Below, piece after piece: positions 35,223-44,790 of a stretch of 64,000 bases of DNA (the first letter of the stretch is position 1; each line of letters opens with the position of its first letter). Both the position numbers and the translations under genes were made by a program. Origin of the DNA: Rossellomorea vietnamensis (GTDB lineage Bacteria > Bacillota > Bacilli > Bacillales > Bacillaceae_B); assembly GCF_008180615.1 (NCBI RefSeq), contig NZ_VTEH01000002.1, positions 354,286-418,285 of the forward strand. Direction: 5' to 3'. Below the pieces are notes generated by a model. It saw only the letters and a list, made by a program, of their open reading frames with translations, searched no databases and had not been told where the DNA came from.

Positions 35223-35570
35223 TTAATACCATTCTTTACCTGTTGACCACTCATTTACAGGATTCTTTTCACCTAAGATTTCCACACAAGCTGCAGCCAT
35301 GATATATTCTTCCAAACTATTCTCTTCGCTTTTTTTAAGTTTTTTAAGGAAGTGGTCCAGTGTGATTTGTTTATTTGAAATGATGTTTTCAAAATCATCT
35401 AAATGAGCATTAATATAATCATTTGGATTTGAAGAAGTTTTACTTGGATCATTCAAAGTGAATATTGTTTCTAAATCCCTTTCGACTTGTTGGATGATGT
35501 CCATTTCTTTCTCAGCTGATGTACAAGCAGTTAATAAGATCAAAAGAAGAAACGGGAATACTTTCTTCAT
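35223..35570 (-). CDS. Small lipoprotein of unknown function
   Basis: A 115-residue lipoprotein with signal MKKVFPFLLLILLTAC (Cys16). The mature part is a helical, charged domain (DIIQQVERDLETIFTLNDPS, FLKKLKKSEENSLEEYIMAA). No recognised family. Confidence 0.7.
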   Translation of the reverse strand: MKKVFPFLLLILLTACTSAEKEMDIIQQVERDLETIFTLNDPSKTSSNPNDYINAHLDDFENIISNKQITLDHFLKKLKKSEENSLEEYIMAAACVEILGEKNPVNEWSTGKEWY

Positions 35571-35650
35571 AAAATTCCACCCCTGATTTTCTCAAATATA
35601 CATACGTTATTTATACGGAAACCGAATCATGTAGGTCTCATTTTGTTCCG

Positions 35651-35667
35651 TTAAGCTGCTCTTTAAT
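35651..35667. repeat. Short member of the palindromic repeat family
   Basis: TTAAGCTGCTCTTTAATTT keeps the TTAA-CTGC-CTTTAA core. It lies between the GNAT gene and the lipoprotein gene. Confidence 0.35.
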
Positions 35668-35854
35668 TTAATACCAACTAATTCAAAATTCAGCTGCTTA
35701 CTCAAGTTAAATTTGAATAAAAAGGAGCTTATCCTTTTCTAGATAAGCCCTCGTTAGTAAGCATGTAAGACACAGTTTCTTTGTACTGTGCAGTAAATGC
35801 CTTTAATTTGTTAAAAATTCTTAAAAATAGGCAAAAGTATAATAAGATATATTA

Positions 35855-36418
35855 CTAAATTTTAATACAAACTTCTAAATTAAATTTAATTTCTAATTTC
35901 TTATATACATTTTCCCAACGCTCTTCCATATCCGAAGAATATAAAAAAGGTTTAAATCCCAGTTTTAGATAAGTTTTTAAAGCAGGTAATCTATGGTCAT
36001 TTGTTACAATTCTAATACTTTTATAACCTGATGATATTAACCTTTTGGTAGCTAACGAAGTAACATAAAGCCCTAAACCTTTATTTCTATGTACAGGATT
36101 TGTAAAAACAAACCCTATATCTCCACCAAATGGAAAAGTATAATAACTAGATTTTGGATTATGTAAAGCCACTGCTGACGCAACAATCTCTTCGGATTCT
36201 TCGTTCACTAGAAAATATAGTCCGTCAGGTAATACTCTTGTAAAGAACTCATCTAATTCTTCATTACTTAACTTCCATCCTTCATCCTCTAATATCCTTT
36301 TGTAATTCAATTTGTCATCTTCTCTATAATTTCTTGCATAATATCCTTTTGGTAGGACTGGTTGTGGTGGTGATTGTAATAATTCCGATGGGCATAACAA
36401 TATTAGGGCATTTTTCAT
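35855..36418 (-). CDS. GNAT family N-acetyltransferase
   Basis: A 187-residue protein with the acetyl-CoA-binding loop VHRNKGLGLYVTSLATKRL and the following RIVTNDHRLPALKTYLKLGF, typical of GNAT enzymes. The N-terminal 25 residues (LLCPSELLQSPPQPVLPKGY) are an extra segment. Acceptor unknown. Confidence 0.85.
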   Translation of the reverse strand: MKNALILLCPSELLQSPPQPVLPKGYYARNYREDDKLNYKRILEDEGWKLSNEELDEFFTRVLPDGLYFLVNEESEEIVASAVALHNPKSSYYTFPFGGDIGFVFTNPVHRNKGLGLYVTSLATKRLISSGYKSIRIVTNDHRLPALKTYLKLGFKPFLYSSDMEERWENVYKKLEIKFNLEVCIKI

Positions 36419-36551
36419 AAATATCCTCCCTTTTTTCTAGAATAATCATATTCGATTTCCTTTTTCAAAATTCCTGCCAGTTAGTATCTTCACAAATACT
36501 TTTAAAACTGAAAACTTTTATTGTGCACTATTTAGTCTAATCTGTAATAAA

Positions 36552-36589
36552 GAGTTGTTCAATTAACTGGCCCTTTAACGGAACAACTC
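36552..36589. repeat. Palindromic repeat-family member after dat
   Basis: GAGTTGTTC (36552-36560) pairs with GAACAACTC (36581-36589) around AATTAACTGGCCCTTTAACG, which contains the family core. It is the right-hand end of the run of repeats. Confidence 0.6.
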
Positions 36590-36602
36590 TTTCCAAGAAA
36601 AC

Positions 36603-36631
36603 AAAAAAAACAGCCCTATAAAAAGGCTGTT
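36603..36631 (-). terminator. Terminator of the pepV-dat operon
   Basis: AACAGCC and GGCTGTT form the stem, with eight T following on the minus strand, 13 bases after the dat stop. Confidence 0.8.
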
Positions 36632-36643
36632 CCTTTGTATTCC

Positions 36644-37495
36644 TTATTCCCCACACTGCTGAACAATTCTCTCTTCAAACCCTGCCTGCAGTTTTCTAGT
36701 TATTTCTCCCGGCTCTTCGGTTTCGAAGCTTTCTCCGACTACTTTCACAATCGGCATCACTTCTGAAGTGGTGCTGGCGAGGAAGATTTCGTCGGCGGCG
36801 AGAAGCTCATCAATGCTGAATTCCTCTTCTTTGATAGTGATGTTTTGCTCTTTACAGATGTCCATGATCACTCTGCGGGTGATTCCGTTTAGAATCAGGT
36901 TCGTTGCAGGGTGCGTTTTGATGATTCCGTCTTTTACGATAAACATGTTGGATGATGATCCTTCTGTGACGGTTGAGCCCCTGTGGAGGATGGCTTCAAA
37001 GCAGCCTGCTTCAGCCGCTTCCTGCTTGGCCATGATGTTCCCCAGGAGATTAAGGCTTTTAATGTCACATCTCAGCCAGCGGACGTCTTCCACCAGTTTT
37101 GCCTGCACGCCTTTTTCCAGCTTGTCTTTCGGTCTTTCGATTTCTTTTGTGTAGGCTGTAAAAGCTGGCTTCACATCTTTATCTGGGTAATGATGCTGCC
37201 TTGCTGCCACACCGCGGGAAAACTGAAGATAAATCGTTCCATCGTTAATATTGTTGCGTTTGACCAATGAAGCTAGGAGATTCTTCAGTTCTTCCAATGT
37301 GTATGGAAGGGTCATGCCGATCTTTTCTGCACTTTGAAATAAACGGGTAAGGTGCTCATCAGCTGTAAAAAAAGTTGAGTTGTAAACACGGATCACTTCA
37401 TAGATTCCGTCTCCAAATTGATATCCTCTGTCTTCAATGTCGACTTTTGCTTTGTTTCTATCTAGAATCTGGCCATCCAATATTACATAATCCAA
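36644..37495 (-). CDS. dat: D-amino acid aminotransferase
   Basis: A 283-residue PLP fold-type IV transaminase, the normal length for D-alanine transaminase. Characteristic stretches are DRGYQFGDGIYEVIRVYN, the PLP lysine in DIKSLNLLGNIMAK and the TEGSSSNMF phosphate-binding region. It interconverts D-alanine and D-glutamate for peptidoglycan. It lies 21 bases behind pepV, the usual pairing in Bacillus. Confidence 0.93.
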   Translation of the reverse strand: MDYVILDGQILDRNKAKVDIEDRGYQFGDGIYEVIRVYNSTFFTADEHLTRLFQSAEKIGMTLPYTLEELKNLLASLVKRNNINDGTIYLQFSRGVAARQHHYPDKDVKPAFTAYTKEIERPKDKLEKGVQAKLVEDVRWLRCDIKSLNLLGNIMAKQEAAEAGCFEAILHRGSTVTEGSSSNMFIVKDGIIKTHPATNLILNGITRRVIMDICKEQNITIKEEEFSIDELLAADEIFLASTTSEVMPIVKVVGESFETEEPGEITRKLQAGFEERIVQQCGE

Positions 37496-37516
37496 TGTCT
37501 TCTCTCCCCTTAGAAA

Positions 37517-38929
37517 CTATTTTTTTGCGAGCTCTGCGATTGCCTGTGCATAAATTGCCGTTGCTTTCAGGATGTCTTCTACAAACATATGCTCATCTTT
37601 CTGGTGAGCAACATCCGCTCTTCCCGGGAATAACGGACCAAAGGCCACACCTGATTCCAATGACCTGGCGTAGGTTCCGCCTCCGATGCTTAATAGTTCC
37701 CCTTTATCACCCGTTTGCTCTTCGTAAACCTTTTGCAGGGTTTTTATTAAAACATGATCTTGATCCACATGGTGCGGCTCCGAATCAGAGAAGTTTTCAA
37801 TAGAGAAGCCGTGCTTTTTCACATGCGCTTCCAATGTCTCCCTGGCTTCCTTCATTTTAAAGGTAACAGGGTATCTCATATTCAATCCTAGTGAACCGCC
37901 GCTTTCATGATCAAAACGCAGCTTGCCGACGTTGATAGTCAACGGGCCAGTGATATCATCCTCATAATTGATTCCAAAACTCCTGCCTCTTGAATCGCCA
38001 TAGAAATGATTTTTGACAAAGCTGAAGTATTCCTTGGAAGCGGAATCTACCTCACTGTCACTTAAGAAGCAAGCCAGAATCAGCCCGGCATTCTTTCCAT
38101 TGTCAGGTTCCATTCCGTGGGCAGAGATTCCTTCAAGTTCAAGGTAAAGATCGCCGTTTTCCATATAATACTTACCTTGCAGATCTTGCTCTTTCAAGAA
38201 AGAATGGTAGTCTTGCACAAGTCTGGAGTGATCTGTCGAGACTGAAATCCTGGCCTTAGCAAAATCAGGAACCATGTTGTAGCGTCTGCCAGATTCAAAC
38301 TGAAGTACGTGGAAGACAGCGTCTTCTCCGCTTCCAGAAACCTTCGAAACCAAGTCATAATCCGCGATTCCTTTTTCAGCATAAATGATCGGGAAATCCG
38401 CATCAGGCGCGAATCCCATTGTCGGCATTTCTTCCACCTTAAAATAGTGGTCAACACAGCGCCAGTCACTTTCTTCATCTGTTCCGATAATCATCCGGAC
38501 GCGTTTATCGAGCGGGATACCTAATTCCCTGACGATCTTCATCGCATAGTAAGCTGCAATCGTCGGTCCTTTATCATCCATGGCTCCCCTGGCAAAAATT
38601 TTGCCATCTTTGATTTCGCCTCCGAACGGGTCGATACTCCATCCATCTCCTTCAGGAACTACATCAACGTGGCAAAGGATGCCGAGCAATTCGTCTCCTT
38701 GACCGAATTCAAGATGTCCTGCCAAGTGATCGACATTCTTAGCTGCAAAACCATCTTTTTCACCAAGGTTTAATAAATATGTAAGAGCTTCTTTTACCCC
38801 TTCTCCAAGAGGCGCTTCATCTGTCGTATTCTCTTCATCAAGGATACTTTTGATCTGCAGGAACTTCTGCAGGTCTCCTAATAAGTCACTTTTTCGTTTC
38901 TCTACTTCTTCCATCCAGTTAATATTCAT
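37517..38929 (-). CDS. pepV: Dipeptidase PepV
   Basis: A 470-residue M20 metallopeptidase. Metal-binding motifs are HVDVVPEGDGW, RGAMDDKGPTIAAYYAMK and GTDEESDWRC, and the C-terminal TYARSLESGVAFGP matches PepV. It hydrolyses dipeptides. The start MNINWMEEV follows an AGGAGATT site; a TTG two codons earlier is less likely. First gene of the pepV-dat operon. Confidence 0.92.
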   Translation of the reverse strand: MNINWMEEVEKRKSDLLGDLQKFLQIKSILDEENTTDEAPLGEGVKEALTYLLNLGEKDGFAAKNVDHLAGHLEFGQGDELLGILCHVDVVPEGDGWSIDPFGGEIKDGKIFARGAMDDKGPTIAAYYAMKIVRELGIPLDKRVRMIIGTDEESDWRCVDHYFKVEEMPTMGFAPDADFPIIYAEKGIADYDLVSKVSGSGEDAVFHVLQFESGRRYNMVPDFAKARISVSTDHSRLVQDYHSFLKEQDLQGKYYMENGDLYLELEGISAHGMEPDNGKNAGLILACFLSDSEVDSASKEYFSFVKNHFYGDSRGRSFGINYEDDITGPLTINVGKLRFDHESGGSLGLNMRYPVTFKMKEARETLEAHVKKHGFSIENFSDSEPHHVDQDHVLIKTLQKVYEEQTGDKGELLSIGGGTYARSLESGVAFGPLFPGRADVAHQKDEHMFVEDILKATAIYAQAIAELAKK

Positions 38930-39100
38930 AAGCAATCTCCTTTTCCAAAATGGGTTGACTACTCTCTATTCTATACGTTCTGTGCCTTCATGCAAATGAT
39001 CACAATTTATTAGTTGATAGGCTTAAGCTGTTTGTTTTAAATTACGTTTTTATACATGAATTTTAATATTGAAAAAGTTGATTTCTTGTAGATAAAGCCT

Positions 39101-40258
39101 TTAAAAAACACCAAAATAACGCAGCATCGAAATGGCCAGGATGACAAAATACGGAATGAACGCCAGAGTTCTTGTTATGCTTTGGACTTTTATGAACTCA
39201 GTTTTCTCACTATATTTGCTTCCGATCGGGTGCTTGGTGATCAGTTTTCCCCAAATCCACTCGTTCCACACGAGAATGGACAGCGCCACAAGAGCTGCTG
39301 CGCCAAGCTTCAGCCATAACGCCGGAAGTACAATCTGTGAAAAAGAAAGGACTCCGATGGACTGAGTGTAAGTCGCACTATAGGTGAAGTTACGGATCAA
39401 TACCTTGGTGAATAACTCAAGGTATCCAAAGGTTGGGGTCTGTCTCTTGAATAGGCGCTGAGATTTCCGGAAAAGCCGCGGCTTGCTTCGCTCGGAAGAA
39501 ACCGGTTGTTTTTCGACATGCTGTGAGAACATAAAGATGAGTGAAATCCATTTCACCTTTAAAATTCCTTCGATGTGGAGATTTCTTTTCATTGAATTTT
39601 TACTGGTGATTCTCTTTCGATTCAAAATCAGGGAAAGAACGACTAACCCAACACTGACCAGCAGCAGAATGATTTCGAAACCGGCAGTAATAAGTCTGAA
39701 GGCAGTTCCCCACAATTGCAGCTGAACGACGATAGCCAATAAGAATAGTCCCGTCCTCTTCCAATCTTTCTTTCTGCCTGCCAGCACTCCTTTTACGGCC
39801 ATATGGCTCCATTTTGAACTCAATAGGAAGACAATATAAACCACAAAAGAAAAGAAACTAAAGGCATAATGGTTCAGCCAAAAAGGGGCCAGGAGTCCCC
39901 CGACTGCAGCGGTTAACAAGAATGAGCCACTATAAGAACTGAATATCCCCCACTTTTTTAAACCAAGGATCAATCTTTGATGTTTTACCAGAAACACCTG
40001 GTCCGCTTCCAGCAGGCAGGTTCTGAAGTATCCTGTAAGAATGTACAAAAATGGAATCAGATAGAACAATTCGAATGGAATCTGTTCCACCCAATCGGGA
40101 ATGTCTATCCACCACGACCTGTAAATCATCGTGCCTATCACCAGTGATGGAATGATCAAATAGAGCATAACGGTCCAGTCTGCGACGGATTTGATAGCTT
40201 TATATTGAAATAGAAATCCATCCCGGTACCTGCGAGAGAAAAGCCGGAAACTATTCAC
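39101..40258 (-). CDS. ythQ: ABC transporter permease YthQ (EcsB-like)
   Basis: A 385-residue membrane protein of the EcsB-like ABC-2 permease group with about eight helices. The start GTG (VNSFRLFSRR) overlaps the stop of ythP (GTGAATAG), giving coupled translation and the size known for B. subtilis YthQ. The transported substrate is unknown. Confidence 0.82.
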   Translation of the reverse strand: MNSFRLFSRRYRDGFLFQYKAIKSVADWTVMLYLIIPSLVIGTMIYRSWWIDIPDWVEQIPFELFYLIPFLYILTGYFRTCLLEADQVFLVKHQRLILGLKKWGIFSSYSGSFLLTAAVGGLLAPFWLNHYAFSFFSFVVYIVFLLSSKWSHMAVKGVLAGRKKDWKRTGLFLLAIVVQLQLWGTAFRLITAGFEIILLLVSVGLVVLSLILNRKRITSKNSMKRNLHIEGILKVKWISLIFMFSQHVEKQPVSSERSKPRLFRKSQRLFKRQTPTFGYLELFTKVLIRNFTYSATYTQSIGVLSFSQIVLPALWLKLGAAALVALSILVWNEWIWGKLITKHPIGSKYSEKTEFIKVQSITRTLAFIPYFVILAISMLRYFGVF

Positions 40259-40961
40259 TGCCTTCCCTCTCTTCATCGGGGATGCAATCATAGAGGCTTC
40301 CTCCCTCTGCCCCGCATTCTTTTAACACCTTTTCCAGAGGTCCTGAAGCAAGCATCGTTCCTTGGTCTATGACGACAAATTCATCGCAAATCCTTTGAGC
40401 TGTGTCGAGAACATGCGTACACATCAAGATTCCCGCACCTCTGCTTCTCTCTTCTTCCAGAGATCTCAGCATCAATTTGGTTGCGTTGGGATCAAGTCCG
40501 ATGAACGGTTCATCAATGATCAAGAGCTGCGGTTCTGTCAATAATGCCAGCACAATCATGCCTTTTTGCTGCATTCCTTTTGAAAAAGTCGAAGGAAACT
40601 GATGCGCGTGGTCAAAAAGCCTGTATTTTTTAAGAAGTTCTTCGCCTCTTTGTTTGTAAATGTTCTGCGGAATTTTCTCCACACTTCCAACAAAATCAAT
40701 GTGCTCCCAAAGAGTCAGTTCATCATAGTAGATCGGCCTTTCAGGAATATACGAATATGTGACACCCTCAGCAATATCCGTTTCGCCTTCCATGAACGGC
40801 AGCAGCCCCAGCATCCCTTTAATAGTCGTACTTTTTCCCGCCCCATTGGAACCGATCATCCCCAGAATACTACCAGAAGAAATTGAAAACGCAACATTAT
40901 GTATTAAAGTCTTTCCTGCTTCATATCCACCCTGCTCTATATCTACTTTTATAATAGTCAT
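40251..40961 (-). CDS. ythP: ABC transporter ATP-binding protein YthP
   Basis: A 236-residue ATPase with Walker A GSNGAGKSTT, signature FSKGMQQKGMIVLALL and Walker B LLIIDEPFIGLD. The start MTIIKVD follows GGAGGGG; the longer open frame has no ribosome site. It pairs with YthQ as an ATP-driven exporter of unknown cargo, like EcsA. Confidence 0.9.
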   Translation of the reverse strand: MTIIKVDIEQGGYEAGKTLIHNVAFSISSGSILGMIGSNGAGKSTTIKGMLGLLPFMEGETDIAEGVTYSYIPERPIYYDELTLWEHIDFVGSVEKIPQNIYKQRGEELLKKYRLFDHAHQFPSTFSKGMQQKGMIVLALLTEPQLLIIDEPFIGLDPNATKLMLRSLEEERSRGAGILMCTHVLDTAQRICDEFVVIDQGTMLASGPLEKVLKECGAEGGSLYDCIPDEEREGSE

Positions 40962-41261
40962 GAGTTCCCCTCCACTAGATACATACGGATTACCGAAAAA
41001 AAAGTTCTGTTTTTTTAATTTTTCAGACGGGTATACATATACTATAAGGAACAACCCTTCTTCAAGTTTTAATTTTTTGTAAATTTAGACATTATTCTAG
41101 AATTCTAATGTGAAGAGGGGTACAATAGAAGTGTTCCGGCATCTATGGAAAACCAAATGAAAAGGAGCTGTCTCAAACGGAATATTTTCCTTGATGAGTA
41201 GAATCTCTATAAGCTGATATGCAGGCTTTGCCTTTGGGAAAAAAGATGAGGGAGTGGTTTT

Positions 41262-41483
41262 TTGAAACCTTCAACAAATCGTATGCTGACTCGAATTAAA
41301 TCGATCTACATTTTCATTAAAAAGAATGGCACTGTGACCACACAGGACCTGGTAGATGAGTTTTGCATTACTCCGCGCACCATTCAAAGAGATCTGAATG
41401 TATTGGCTTACAACGACCTGGTAGAAAGTCTAGGCAGAGGCCAATGGACAACGACGGAAAAGAAGGTTAAAATGACCTCCTAG
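41262..41483 (+). CDS. ytzE: DeoR-type helix-turn-helix protein YtzE
   Basis: A 73-residue DNA-binding protein consisting only of the DeoR winged helix (IKKNGTVTTQDLVDEFCITP, RTIQRDLNVLAYNDLVE), without a sugar-binding domain. B. subtilis has the same short gene beside rsuA. TTG start behind GGGAG. Confidence 0.85.
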   Translation: MKPSTNRMLTRIKSIYIFIKKNGTVTTQDLVDEFCITPRTIQRDLNVLAYNDLVESLGRGQWTTTEKKVKMTS

Positions 41484-41543
41484 CTACATAGGTTAGCGGG
41501 AACATCAACATTGAAGATGATCTTTAAAATGAATATGAACAAA

Positions 41544-41577
41544 AAGAGCTGACGCGGACCGCATCAGCTCTTTTCTT
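41544..41577. terminator. Terminator between ytzE and rsuA
   Basis: AAGAGCTGA and TCAGCTCTT flank an 11-base loop, with A- and T-runs on the two sides, so it works in both directions for the convergent genes. Confidence 0.85.
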
Positions 41578-42295
41578 ATTCTATCTTAAAATTCTTCAAT
41601 TCTTCGACTTCTTCTTCCGTGAGTTCCCGGTACTCACCCAGCTCCAGTGTTTCATCCAACGGCAGAGGTCCCATCAACATCCTTTTCAGATAAATGACCC
41701 TCTTGCCCACTGCTTCAAACATCCTTTTCACCTGATGGAATTTTCCTTCAGTGATCGTTAATTGTATTTCTGACCGAAGCCCAGAAGAGATGATTTCAAG
41801 TTCACCCGGTTTTGTTTCGTATCCATCATCCAGCGTGACTCCTTTGGCAAAAGCAGTTACATCTTCTTCGGTCACTTCTCCATCAATGACGGCAAAGTAC
41901 GTTTTCGGAACATGCTTTTTCGGTGAAAGCAGCTGATGCGAAAGCTGTCCGTCATTGGTAATCAGCAATAGGCCTTCTGTGTCTTTATCAAGTCTTCCAA
42001 CAGGAAAGGGATTAAAAATCTGATCCTCCATCTCAAGGAGATCAATGACCGTTTCTCCTTCAGCATCCTCTGTGGCAGACAAAACACCAGGCGGCTTGTT
42101 CATCATGAGATAGACAAACTCTTTATAAACAACCTCTTCACCATGGACGGTGACCGTATCTTTTTCCGGATCAACCTGGAACTTTGCATCTTTGACCACT
42201 TCACCGTTGACGATCGTGCCTCCGCCTTTTAAATGTTTTTTAACTTCTTTTCTGCTTCCGTATCCCATATTGGATAACAATTTATCGATTCTCAA
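41576..42295 (-). CDS. rsuA: 16S rRNA pseudouridine synthase RsuA
   Basis: A 239-residue enzyme with an N-terminal S4 RNA-binding domain (MRIDKLLSNMGYGSRKEVKK) and the RsuA/RluB catalytic domain containing GRLDKDTEGLLLITNDG, where Asp is the nucleophile, and KTYFAVIDGE. It makes pseudouridine in 16S rRNA, at position 516 in E. coli numbering. Confidence 0.93.
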   Translation of the reverse strand: MRIDKLLSNMGYGSRKEVKKHLKGGGTIVNGEVVKDAKFQVDPEKDTVTVHGEEVVYKEFVYLMMNKPPGVLSATEDAEGETVIDLLEMEDQIFNPFPVGRLDKDTEGLLLITNDGQLSHQLLSPKKHVPKTYFAVIDGEVTEEDVTAFAKGVTLDDGYETKPGELEIISSGLRSEIQLTITEGKFHQVKRMFEAVGKRVIYLKRMLMGPLPLDETLELGEYRELTEEEVEELKNFKIE

Positions 42296-42391
42296 GTTTT
42301 GTCACTTCCTAACTATAGGTGTTGGCCTATACCCTTATGCCGGGTTCGCATAGGCTGTAGTAAATATATAAATAATGCGAGGTGTGCATGT

Positions 42392-42613
42392 ATGTATCCT
42401 AGACAGCAAGGACAGGGCGGATTGTTCCTTCCCCTGCCACAATTTCCCCAGACTCCCGGTTATGGCGGCGGCTATGATGGAAGCTATGGCGGCGGAGTCG
42501 GTTCTTTTGAAAACCGGCTGGACCGTCTCGAAAGGCAATATCAGCGCCTGGACCGCAGGGTTGATCGTTTGGAGCGCCAGGTAGAGAGGATTCAAAGGCA
42601 GCTGGGTTATTAG
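42392..42613 (+). CDS. Gly/Tyr-rich protein with coiled-coil tail
   Basis: A 73-residue protein: MYPRQQGQGGLFLPLPQFPQ, a GYGGGYDGSYGGGVG segment, then an Arg-rich heptad helix (NRLDRLERQYQRLDRRVDRL and on). The start ATG lies ten bases after GAGG. Composition resembles small coat-type or structural proteins of spore formers, but I recognise no family. It has its own terminator. Confidence 0.65.
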   Translation: MYPRQQGQGGLFLPLPQFPQTPGYGGGYDGSYGGGVGSFENRLDRLERQYQRLDRRVDRLERQVERIQRQLGY

Positions 42614-42640
42614 TACGGATGAATATTAAATAAAAAACGA

Positions 42641-42672
42641 AGAGGCGGATTTTTATATAACCGCCTCTTTAT
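42641..42672 (+). terminator. Terminator of the Gly/Tyr-rich protein gene
   Basis: AGAGGCGG (42641-42648) and CCGCCTCT (42661-42668) form the stem, followed by TTATT. A-run on the other side. Confidence 0.75.
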
Positions 42673-42687
42673 TGTGTAAAAAGTGGA

Positions 42688-42795
42688 AGCGCCCTGGTCA
42701 GCCCCGACAGGCAAATGTTCTTAAGAGAAAAAAAGGCGATTTTCCCTTTTATTCTCTTGAGGTTATTTGACCCCGAGGGGCTGGGCGCTGGAACT
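42688..42795. repeat. Dispersed palindromic repeat, copy 2
   Basis: Same element as at 18352-18459: ends AGCGCCCTGGTCAGCCCCGA and GACCCCGAGGGGCTGGGCGC are kept, while the centre is changed in a way that preserves pairing (TTAAGAGAAAAAAAGG with CCTTTTATTCTCTTGA). Compensating change suggests that the hairpin itself matters. The stretch up to 43014 beyond it has no gene. Confidence 0.8.
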
Positions 42796-43014
42796 AGATT
42801 GCCCGCTAGTTCCAGCGCACGCCTTCAGCTCTCGGCCCTCTCCATAAATGGAAATACAGAAAATCTAACATTAAAAAGCAATCTATTTTTTTGCTCTTCT
42901 ATATCACATGGCTTTCTGTGAATCATAATCAGAAGAATTTTTAATCCCCACTCTTATATCTTGTTCGATGATTAAAGATTCATTCAGCATAGCAATTTTT
43001 TCACAAGCCTTCTC

Positions 43015-44637
43015 CTACTGCCCCATCCTCAGCTTTCTTCTGACCTTAGCCGCCCTTTCGCCGAACAGCCTGTCTGCAAGACGGGATCTGAAACTGAGAT
43101 AGAAATAAATGAGCGCACCTGCTCCTCCGCAAATTGCTACGAGGGCAATGGCCTGCATTTTGGCTGAAGGATCCAGGAAGTTAGCCAGGATTACATACAA
43201 CACAATGACAGCCGCTGCCATCACTGCGTTAAACATGATAATCAGCAAGGTCCTTCTGAAAACAGTATTGTATTCATAATTTCCATAAATTTTAATGACG
43301 ATAAGGTTAATGACAGTCGCTGCCAGATAGCCAAGTGTCGTGGCAAGGATCGCTCCCTGAGTTTCCATCAATTTGATCAATGGGATATTCAGCATGAGTT
43401 TTACCAGCAAACCAACCAGCAAGCTGAGTATCGTATATTTCTGCTTGTCAATTCCTTGAAGAATCGCAGCCGTGACAGCAAACAGAGCAAACAAAATGGC
43501 TACTGGGGCGTAGGTTCTCAACACTTCTGTCCCCAAATCACTGTGGCTGTAGAACAACGTATAAGTCGGCTCAGCCAGCAGGGAAATCCCCAGTGCAGCT
43601 GGTATGGTTAAAAATAACAGAATCTGAAAAGTTTGGTCGAGCTGGCGGTTCATCTTGCCATATTCATTCTTTGTATAAGCAGAAGTAATCAATGGCAGCA
43701 ATGACATAGAAAATGCCGTAGCCAATGAAACAGGAATGATGACAAGCTTATGGGCGGCAAAGTTCAAAACTCCAAAAGCCGTATCTGCTACATCAGCATT
43801 TCCGATGGCGCCCATTGCCCTGTTAAAAGTCACCTGATCCACCAGCTGAAACAGCGGGTTCGCGATCCCGACGAAGATAAACGGAATCGAGTAGGCGATG
43901 ATCTCTTTATAAATTTCCACTAATGAGATATCGACTGTTCCTTTATCCTCTTCAAGCATCTTGTCAAAGCGGGGCTTTCGCTTGAACCAGTACCAAATCA
44001 GGGAGGCAAGACTGGCCGCTCCCCCGACAAACGCACCGAAAGTCGCAACGCTGATGGCGGTCGTCATATCTCCTTTGATCACATAAAGGACAACATACAC
44101 ACCGACCAGGAGGAAGACGATCCGGACAATCTGCTCAATTACTTGGGAAACAGCCGTTGGTCCCATGGAATTGTGTCCTTGAAAAAACCCCCTGATCAAA
44201 CTCATGAACGGGATAATGATCAAAGCGAAGCTGACCGCTCTGATGACGGTGGTCACCTGTTCAACCGTGATAACCTGCTCATCACTTGGAATGGTTATTT
44301 CGGCAAAGAAAGGAGCGAATGCATACATGATCAGGAATGAGACAATACCGGTAAGGGTCATTAAAACGAGACCTGATTTGAACAGCTTTCTTCCAACATG
44401 ATATTCTTGCATGGAATTATATTTAGAGATGAATTTTGATACTGCCAGCGGCACCCCGGCCGTCGCAACCGTCAAAAAGATCGTGTAAGGGACATATCCA
44501 TAGGAATAGAGTGAAGTCGGTTCAACTTCATTGCCCAGTAAAGCGTAAAACGGTATAACAAAAAAAAGACCGAGAAACTTTGAAATAAATACGCCGAGCG
44601 TTAAAATAAACGTACCTCTAATTAAAGTCGATGACAT
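43015..44637 (-). CDS. ytgP: Polysaccharide/lipid II flippase-like protein YtgP
   Basis: A 540-residue protein with 14 predicted helices of the MVF/MOP exporter group: TFILTLGVFISKFLGLFFVI at the start, GFFQGHNSMGPTAVSQVIEQ in the middle and a basic C-terminus. B. subtilis YtgP (MurJ) acts redundantly with Amj in lipid II flipping. Divergent from ytfP with 153 bases between. Confidence 0.9.
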   Translation of the reverse strand: MSSTLIRGTFILTLGVFISKFLGLFFVIPFYALLGNEVEPTSLYSYGYVPYTIFLTVATAGVPLAVSKFISKYNSMQEYHVGRKLFKSGLVLMTLTGIVSFLIMYAFAPFFAEITIPSDEQVITVEQVTTVIRAVSFALIIIPFMSLIRGFFQGHNSMGPTAVSQVIEQIVRIVFLLVGVYVVLYVIKGDMTTAISVATFGAFVGGAASLASLIWYWFKRKPRFDKMLEEDKGTVDISLVEIYKEIIAYSIPFIFVGIANPLFQLVDQVTFNRAMGAIGNADVADTAFGVLNFAAHKLVIIPVSLATAFSMSLLPLITSAYTKNEYGKMNRQLDQTFQILLFLTIPAALGISLLAEPTYTLFYSHSDLGTEVLRTYAPVAILFALFAVTAAILQGIDKQKYTILSLLVGLLVKLMLNIPLIKLMETQGAILATTLGYLAATVINLIVIKIYGNYEYNTVFRRTLLIIMFNAVMAAAVIVLYVILANFLDPSAKMQAIALVAICGGAGALIYFYLSFRSRLADRLFGERAAKVRRKLRMGQ

Positions 44638-44790
44638 AAAAATTCCCTTCCGAAACTTCTAATTTCACACTATAGGTAGTTTACTATTCAGACTTCTGAA
44701 ACACAACTAGAAAGCAATCGGATCAGGGTTTGTAATCTATGGCAAATAGCTTTAAAATTAGCAGTGACAGTGTGAAAGATGGTGGAATGA

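Noticed and set aside
27400..36600. True class 1-type integron
   Set aside because: No intI-like gene or canonical attC with paired R and L boxes could be read. Only the layout is integron-like, so it is reported as an analogy.
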